A stretch of 64,000 nucleotides of DNA from assembly GCA_031546985.1 (NCBI GenBank), contig JAVBJN010000071.1, forward strand, positions 1 through 64,000, in the 5' to 3' direction. This DNA is from JAVBJN01 sp031546985. GTDB taxonomy: Bacteria; Bacteroidota; Bacteroidia; Chitinophagales; Chitinophagaceae. A program made the translations under genes and the position numbers. The notes beneath the pieces were generated by a model that made no database searches, was not told the origin of the DNA, and saw nothing but the letters and a program-made list of their open reading frames with translations. Below, in pieces: positions 59,165-64,000 of this stretch (within the stretch, counting starts at the first letter, position 1; each line of letters starts with the position of its first letter).

Positions 59165-61909
59165 TTAGTGCGTAATCACCAGCTTGAGGCTGTAAACTTT
59201 ACGCGTGTAGATCTTGAGGTAATACACACCGGCTGGCAAATCGCTGTGCAGCAGGGTGTAGTTCTGGTTGTAGATGTTTTTGGTACGGTACACCATAGTG
59301 CCACGGGTGTCGTACAGCTCAATCATATCTACCGGGTATTCCGACTCAATAAAGGTTTTGCCGGCATTGGTAGGGTTGGGATATACTTTAATACCGTGCT
59401 CGTTACCATACTCTACCACACCGGTTGGCACATGGGTGGTATCGATCACTTCAAAGTTTACACGGTTAGATACTTCGGTATAAGAATCGTTGATGAACAA
59501 TGCGATAAAGTAACCACCCGGCGCCTTAGGCATAGCCGAATCCGGCAGGGTTTTGGAGCCTTCTGCTTTGCCATCGATGTAGGTATAGCTGAACAGCGGA
59601 TCGATGTTAGGATCTTCGCCCTGCTTATACACACCCAGCCAGTCTTTTGGCGTGCCGGGACCATCGTGCCAGGTAGCAGCTACATACTCGCCCGGGTTGT
59701 AATTGTATTTATCAGTGGTAAGGGTGGTAATGGTATCGCCTACAGAGAAGAATGCACGTGCACCAGGCTCACGCAGACTATCGCGCAGGAAATAGCCTGC
59801 GAAATAGTATCCTTTACCCAAGCCAGACACATTCACATTACCAGCAACACCCGAAGTGTACACTTTACGCAATGGCGTATCTACACCCGGCACACGGCCT
59901 ACTTTGTAAATACCCAGATAGTCGTTGGTAAAGCCAGGTGTGTTCTGGTACAGCACTTTTACCGTTTGCCCTACAGCATAGCTACTGGTATCGGTTGTTA
60001 CCTGCGGTATAGGACCGTGGTAGAATGGCGCACGGGGAGCAATCTCCTGGTAGCCATCGTTGATCATGTATGCTACATAGTACTCATCGGCAGCGGTGAG
60101 GTTAAATTTGCGCACACCTGCAGCACCTGTGGTATAAGACCATTTGGTAGAGGTTACGCCATTTACACCAGGGTTCTGACCCTTGCGGTATATACCTACC
60201 CAGTCTTTTGCCCCGCCAGGGCCATTGCTGTACGTTATTTTAATGGTATCGCCAGTGGCATAAACGGCACTGTCGGTTACTACAGAAGGCAGTGCAACGG
60301 TAGAGTTGTATACTTTAAAAGAATCTACATCCGACCAGGCAGACCACTCGAGGTTTCTATCGCGGTGGCGAACCCTTACGTAGTGCTTACCATTGTTCAG
60401 CGCACCGGAAGGAATAGTGTATTCGAGAATGTTTACGTTATGGTTAATGTCGATAGAAGTATCGGGACCGCCTGCGCTGCCATACAGGTTTTCGTAATCG
60501 CGGAATTTCTCCAGTTCTACGTTGCTGAAATCCTTGATGTTAGACACCTGAAACATGGTAGAGTTAAGCAGTTCGCCAGCGGTAGAGGCAAAAGCCGTGC
60601 TCGTCATGCTGAAAGGCAGTTGCAATGAATCGGGAATTACAGATCCAAAAGCAGGTTTGGTAGGCGCAGGTCTGTTTTTGATGCGGTAGAAAGAGTCGAT
60701 AAGGCGGTTGTTGTACTGGTGGTAAATACTACCAATAGAGTACACATCCACTTTAATTTTTTGCGTAGCGCTGTCTACCTCTACCACCTGGTAAGCCCAG
60801 TTGGAAATGGTTTTTTGCACGTCTTCAAAATCCTGCTCTACCGCCATACCCCAATACTGGTCCCAGGCGGTACCGCCCGAAATAATATTGTAAGAAGCTT
60901 TGTCTTTCATCTGTCCGCGGGCATACAGGTGGTGGTGGGCACCGATATGCAGGAAGAATTTAGGCGACTGAGACAGGTAGGGCACTACGGTACTGCGTAC
61001 CCAGGTAGAAATATCGCCCACATACTGCTCGGCCTGGTAAGGGCGGTGACCAATAGAGATAACCCAATCAACCTTAGGATCTACGTTGGCGCTGTCCATT
61101 ACCTGCTTGGCCCAAAGAAACTGCGCATTGGTACCACTTTCGGTATTAAGGTAAATAAATACTACCCTACCCGCCTGAAACGAATAATACGCTTCGGTAC
61201 CGGAGTAGATGCCTTTGTAAGACATACTATCGAGCACAAAGTGGTCGTTGTAGGCCGTAAGCCCCAGAGAACCGTAAGTTTCGTGGTTACCAATAGCCGT
61301 TTGGATAGGCAGGATTGGAGAAAGATATTTCGATTTATTGAGGTGTACGTTTTCGTAATGGTCGAGCGTACCCACATCAACCTGGTCGCCCAGGTTGAGC
61401 AGCATACTAAAGTTGTCGTTGATATCGCCGGGAAACAGTTGCTGGCATTTGCGCTTGGCGGCCACCATTAATGAGTCGTAGCGGGGTTGCGCTTTAATCT
61501 GGTTATCGCCCAGGATCAGGAAACGCAGTTTGCCATTGCTAACCGCCGCACCGGGCACCGGCAAAGTGCGGAAAGAGAACACAGCCGAAGAGTCGTTGCC
61601 CGATACCACTTTGTAATAATACTTCGTGTTGGGCTGCAGGTTGCGCAGTTTTACCGTGTGGTAAAAATAATTGTTGTTATACCCTACATCGTTCATACCC
61701 TGGTTGGTGCCGCTTACATTAGCGGTAAGCGAAGCTGCCGAAGTACCCATACGCACCAGAGAGGCCGTATTGGTACTGGTTTTCCAGTTTACACAAATAG
61801 AATTAGGCGTAATGGCCTGCAGGTAGGGAGAGATGTTTTGTGCTGTTGCTTGCAGCACAGCCGGGAGCATAGCTGCCCCGGCCAACACCGTTCGTAAAAG
61901 AGCTTTCAT
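59165..61909 (-). CDS. Secreted purple-acid-phosphatase-like metallophosphoesterase with T9SS sorting domain
   Basis: 914 residues from ATG 61909 (an ATG at 61933 is in frame but precedes the signal peptide MKALLRTVLAGAAMLPAVLQ). Fibronectin-III-like domain about 25-117; calcineurin-like domain about 127-390 with Asp135 in LILGDNQ, Asp175 in LNLGDQ, GNHE at 207-210, a GHRPY motif and GAHHHLY. Then a second Ig-like segment and three tandem 85-90 residue modules each carrying a DWVGIYRKG-type motif, as in SKICH-like folds. The end is a T9SS domain (KVYPNPTNAG ... YSLKLVITH). Releases phosphate outside the cell; substrate not deducible. Confidence 0.93.
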   Translation of the reverse strand: MKALLRTVLAGAAMLPAVLQATAQNISPYLQAITPNSICVNWKTSTNTASLVRMGTSAASLTANVSGTNQGMNDVGYNNNYFYHTVKLRNLQPNTKYYYKVVSGNDSSAVFSFRTLPVPGAAVSNGKLRFLILGDNQIKAQPRYDSLMVAAKRKCQQLFPGDINDNFSMLLNLGDQVDVGTLDHYENVHLNKSKYLSPILPIQTAIGNHETYGSLGLTAYNDHFVLDSMSYKGIYSGTEAYYSFQAGRVVFIYLNTESGTNAQFLWAKQVMDSANVDPKVDWVISIGHRPYQAEQYVGDISTWVRSTVVPYLSQSPKFFLHIGAHHHLYARGQMKDKASYNIISGGTAWDQYWGMAVEQDFEDVQKTISNWAYQVVEVDSATQKIKVDVYSIGSIYHQYNNRLIDSFYRIKNRPAPTKPAFGSVIPDSLQLPFSMTSTAFASTAGELLNSTMFQVSNIKDFSNVELEKFRDYENLYGSAGGPDTSIDINHNVNILEYTIPSGALNNGKHYVRVRHRDRNLEWSAWSDVDSFKVYNSTVALPSVVTDSAVYATGDTIKITYSNGPGGAKDWVGIYRKGQNPGVNGVTSTKWSYTTGAAGVRKFNLTAADEYYVAYMINDGYQEIAPRAPFYHGPIPQVTTDTSSYAVGQTVKVLYQNTPGFTNDYLGIYKVGRVPGVDTPLRKVYTSGVAGNVNVSGLGKGYYFAGYFLRDSLREPGARAFFSVGDTITTLTTDKYNYNPGEYVAATWHDGPGTPKDWLGVYKQGEDPNIDPLFSYTYIDGKAEGSKTLPDSAMPKAPGGYFIALFINDSYTEVSNRVNFEVIDTTHVPTGVVEYGNEHGIKVYPNPTNAGKTFIESEYPVDMIELYDTRGTMVYRTKNIYNQNYTLLHSDLPAGVYYLKIYTRKVYSLKLVITH

Positions 61910-62034
61910 GTTAGTGGTTTTGTATCCGGGCACAAAAGTGCTACCGCAATGTTACCCTAACCCCTTCTTAACATGAACAAATGTTTATGGAATTGTTACC
62001 AGTACAAATCATTAAAATACAATAAAATACACAT

Positions 62035-63408
62035 TTATGGAGCCGTTAGTGTGTAGGTAAGCGTTACGCTGTAATCGCCCGCCGGTTTGCTCATCAGCTG
62101 GGGCACTTTTGCCGCAGGCACAGAGAATTTAAGCCCTACACTGCGGTCTATTTCGGGAGCAGCACCATCAATGATTTTTTGCGCGGTTTCTGAAAGCGTA
62201 ATGGTATTTACACCCGTCTGCCCCGTAGCGGGACCAATGCTAAGAATACCTATGGGCAAAGCATTGGCGCCATTCGTAAGCGAAGGTCCGTTGGCTTTTA
62301 CCGTAACGCTGTATGCCGTGGTTTTGCTTACCGTAAGATGGCCCGGCATTTCTACAGCAGCACCGTTAATGTAAGCAGCAGTGGTGTTGAAGTTTACATT
62401 TACCGCAGCATTGTTTACCGCTATCTCGCCCATATCGGCCACGTCTACTACAAGTGTAGGCGAAAGCGGTACGGCAGATAAGGTAGGACTTACACGGGCA
62501 TCAAATGCTTCGTAACCAAGATTGGCGGTGTAGGTTCCTTTTTTTACAAAATTGGCTTTTAAATTGGCAGGCGTAATGCTAAAGCCTACCTGGCTGGTTT
62601 TACTATTACCGGTAACTACGGCAAAGCCACCCGATGGCGAAAGATCCTGGAAGCCGGTGCTGAGGCTGATGGCCGACTGGCCGGTAATCTGCGCCTGCAC
62701 TTTGTTTACATTGGTTAAGGGATCGGTGGCCCCGCTATACCCATTGGAGAATATAAAGGTGGCTGCACCTGTTTTAAGCCTTATGCCATGCGCTACCGTT
62801 GTGGTTGCTACAATATTTTGACTGCCGCTAATGGTAGTAGTGCGAAAATAGTTGAGGTTATTGACGGTAAGTGTAAGATTGGTGGTGGCAGGTACCGTTA
62901 AAAAGGGTTGAATAACCAGGGAGAGCGTGCGGGTAAAGGTGGTAGAGCCGAGGCAAAGCGTGCTGCCAGGAGTAGTAAGAATAAGATCGGTGGTATTGGT
63001 GCCCGCGCTCCAGGCATAATTGGTCATTTCGGAAGCGGGTATCCGGTACCGTATATTGGCCGTACCGTTAGAACCCAGCAAGCCCGCCAGGGCAGAATAT
63101 ACAGTAGCGTCGGATGTGGCCAGCGGCTGTTCGGTGCCTGCGCCAAGCAGGTTTACCCCATCTACACTCACTACATTTATCTTCACTTTGCTGAGCGGTA
63201 CGGCTACCGGACTAAAATTGGCAGTGGCACGCACGCGAATATAGGGCGCTACAGAAAGGAGGCAGGGCGCGTTAAAAGTATTGAGATCAAGCGTAACATC
63301 CGAAGCAATATTGCTGCTGGTAATGGTAAGGGTTGGAGCCTGCCCCAATGCCTCACCAAAACTTCCTAATCCTGCCAGTATGCCTATCCATATGCTGCGT
63401 CTAATCAT
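62035..63408 (-). CDS. Exported Ala/Thr-rich protein, possibly fimbrial-like
   Basis: 457 residues. Signal peptide about 1-23. Composition is Thr/Ala/Val/Asn-rich with many predicted beta strands and few charges, as in pilin or spore-coat-like Ig-fold subunits; the C-terminus ends GDYSVTLTYTLTAP, a strand typical of secreted structural proteins. No T9SS tail and no catalytic motif. Its start overlaps the stop of the upstream chaperone-like gene by 8 bp, suggesting a chaperone/subunit pair. Family not identified. Confidence 0.7.
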   Translation of the reverse strand: MIRRSIWIGILAGLGSFGEALGQAPTLTITSSNIASDVTLDLNTFNAPCLLSVAPYIRVRATANFSPVAVPLSKVKINVVSVDGVNLLGAGTEQPLATSDATVYSALAGLLGSNGTANIRYRIPASEMTNYAWSAGTNTTDLILTTPGSTLCLGSTTFTRTLSLVIQPFLTVPATTNLTLTVNNLNYFRTTTISGSQNIVATTTVAHGIRLKTGAATFIFSNGYSGATDPLTNVNKVQAQITGQSAISLSTGFQDLSPSGGFAVVTGNSKTSQVGFSITPANLKANFVKKGTYTANLGYEAFDARVSPTLSAVPLSPTLVVDVADMGEIAVNNAAVNVNFNTTAAYINGAAVEMPGHLTVSKTTAYSVTVKANGPSLTNGANALPIGILSIGPATGQTGVNTITLSETAQKIIDGAAPEIDRSVGLKFSVPAAKVPQLMSKPAGDYSVTLTYTLTAP

Positions 63409-64000
63409 AAACCAGTTCTTTTTCCGCTACTTTCAGATCCGTTTCCGGGCCGCAATCCAGCAAAGCCACGGCCAGCACATGTTTGTGCCCTTTGAGGGGT
63501 CTGATGTCGAGAAAAACAACCTGCTCTGCTCCGGGCAATAACGAAATGGACCGGCCGGGATACTTTATTTCTTCTCCGGTGTCTTTATCGGTCAGCTCCA
63601 GACGGATGTGCCCGTCGGCAACTACCTCACCGCTGTTCTTAATCTTAACCGCCAGGCGTTGCAAACTATCTGCCGTGCCTGGTTTTATGCCCCGGTCTTC
63701 GAAAGCCACAAAATCGAGTTGCTTGCGCACTTTCATGCCCGGGGTGTAATACACGTGAATACCCATTTCCAGTTTAATGTTGATACCTATCTGGTGCCCC
63801 TGCACATTTTGGGTATATGCTTTTTGCTCATTGAGTTGGGTAAAAAACAGCATAGAATTGGTAACACCTCCGGCAGGCGCGCCATCTGGAATGTGCATAA
63901 ACACGGTAATGTTTGCCTTCCCGCCTGGCGGAATCTCGACCAGATCGGGCACCACCTCCAGCCAGCGGGCATTGGATGTGGGTACTGTGCCCGGCTCGGT
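63401..64000 (-). CDS. Periplasmic chaperone-like Ig-fold protein (5' end outside the window)
   Basis: Partial: the frame is open to base 64000, with 199 residues visible and no start. Visible segments NARWLEVVPDLVEIPPGGKANITVFMHI, GAPAGGVTNSMLFF and SLLPGAEQVVFLDIRPLKG resemble the beta-sandwich of PapD-type or DUF916-type proteins. It could fold or stabilise the exported partner whose start overlaps its stop by 8 bp. Family assignment is tentative. Confidence 0.65.
   Translation of the reverse strand, partial: TEPGTVPTSNARWLEVVPDLVEIPPGGKANITVFMHIPDGAPAGGVTNSMLFFTQLNEQKAYTQNVQGHQIGINIKLEMGIHVYYTPGMKVRKQLDFVAFEDRGIKPGTADSLQRLAVKIKNSGEVVADGHIRLELTDKDTGEEIKYPGRSISLLPGAEQVVFLDIRPLKGHKHVLAVALLDCGPETDLKVAEKELVYD

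Noticed and set aside
59015..60628. Long 537-codon frame opposite the metallophosphoesterase
   Set aside because: It is the antisense of a well-supported gene with clear motifs; its translation is Arg/Ile-rich noise.

Overview
The window reads as chromosomal DNA of a Bacteroidota bacterium, most likely family Chitinophagaceae (Chitinophaga, Niastella or Filimonas-like). The reasons are: several large secreted enzymes end in a type IX secretion (T9SS) sorting domain; there are many SPII lipoproteins with Cys-Lys-Lys or Cys-Ser starts; promoters fit the Bacteroidota pattern TTTG or TTG, about 20 nt, TAnnTTTG; Shine-Dalgarno sequences are weak; and the ribosomal cluster has the Bacteroidota S10-spc-alpha order with map and infA between secY and rpmJ. 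The species assignment is inference.

Layout. 1-5.4 kb: tRNA-Leu(CAG) with terminator, a lipoprotein, a T9SS subtilase, then an unusual pair made of a leaderless LGFP-repeat zinc metalloprotease and a HEAT-repeat protein. 5.5-18.6 kb: a MscS-type channel, lipoproteins, a T9SS beta-helix protein, a leaderless L,D-transpeptidase coupled to a Cys-rich exported protein, a 12-unit 21-bp tandem repeat, small exported proteins, a thioredoxin-like protein and a RadC/JAB protein with an Rpn-type tail. 19.1-25.0 kb: a five-gene same-strand cluster (DcaP-type porin, exported glutaminase, exported amidohydrolase, OprO/P-type porin, DUF481 outer-membrane protein) that looks like an envelope route for uptake and deamidation of amides. 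25-35.6 kb: housekeeping genes (macro domain, DUF2130, phosphopantetheinyl transferase, dcd, YjbR, LOG, YggS, dnaK, lipoprotein, argS). 35.6-40.8 kb: an AT-rich insert with a solitary HsdR-N-type nuclease and a Pmp3-like protein, then a T9SS M1 peptidase and carA. The argS and carA 3' ends carry homologous inverted cassettes.

41.1-57.1 kb, all on the minus strand: rpsJ-rplC-rplD-rplW-rplB-rpsS-rplV-rpsC-rplP-rpmC-rpsQ-rplN-rplX-rplE-rpsN-rpsH-rplF-rplR-rpsE-rpmD-rplO-secY-map-infA-rpmJ-rpsM-rpsK-rpsD-rpoA-rplQ, ending in one strong terminator. I see a good promoter before rpsJ, predicted internal promoters before rplX and infA, an intrinsic-terminator-like attenuator between rplO and secY, and hairpins between rplF/rplR and rpsK/rpsD. 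57.4-64 kb: a GNAT acetyltransferase, an O-methyltransferase, a T9SS metallophosphoesterase with three tandem Ig-like modules, and an exported Ala/Thr-rich protein coupled to a truncated chaperone-like Ig-fold protein at the window edge.

The points most worth following up are the leaderless LGFP protease/HEAT pair, the 21-bp heptad array that is open on both strands, a 17-bp operator-like inverted repeat shared by two distant promoters, the paired 3'-end cassettes, and the control elements inside the ribosomal operon. I did not find a complete, clearly novel multi-gene system.
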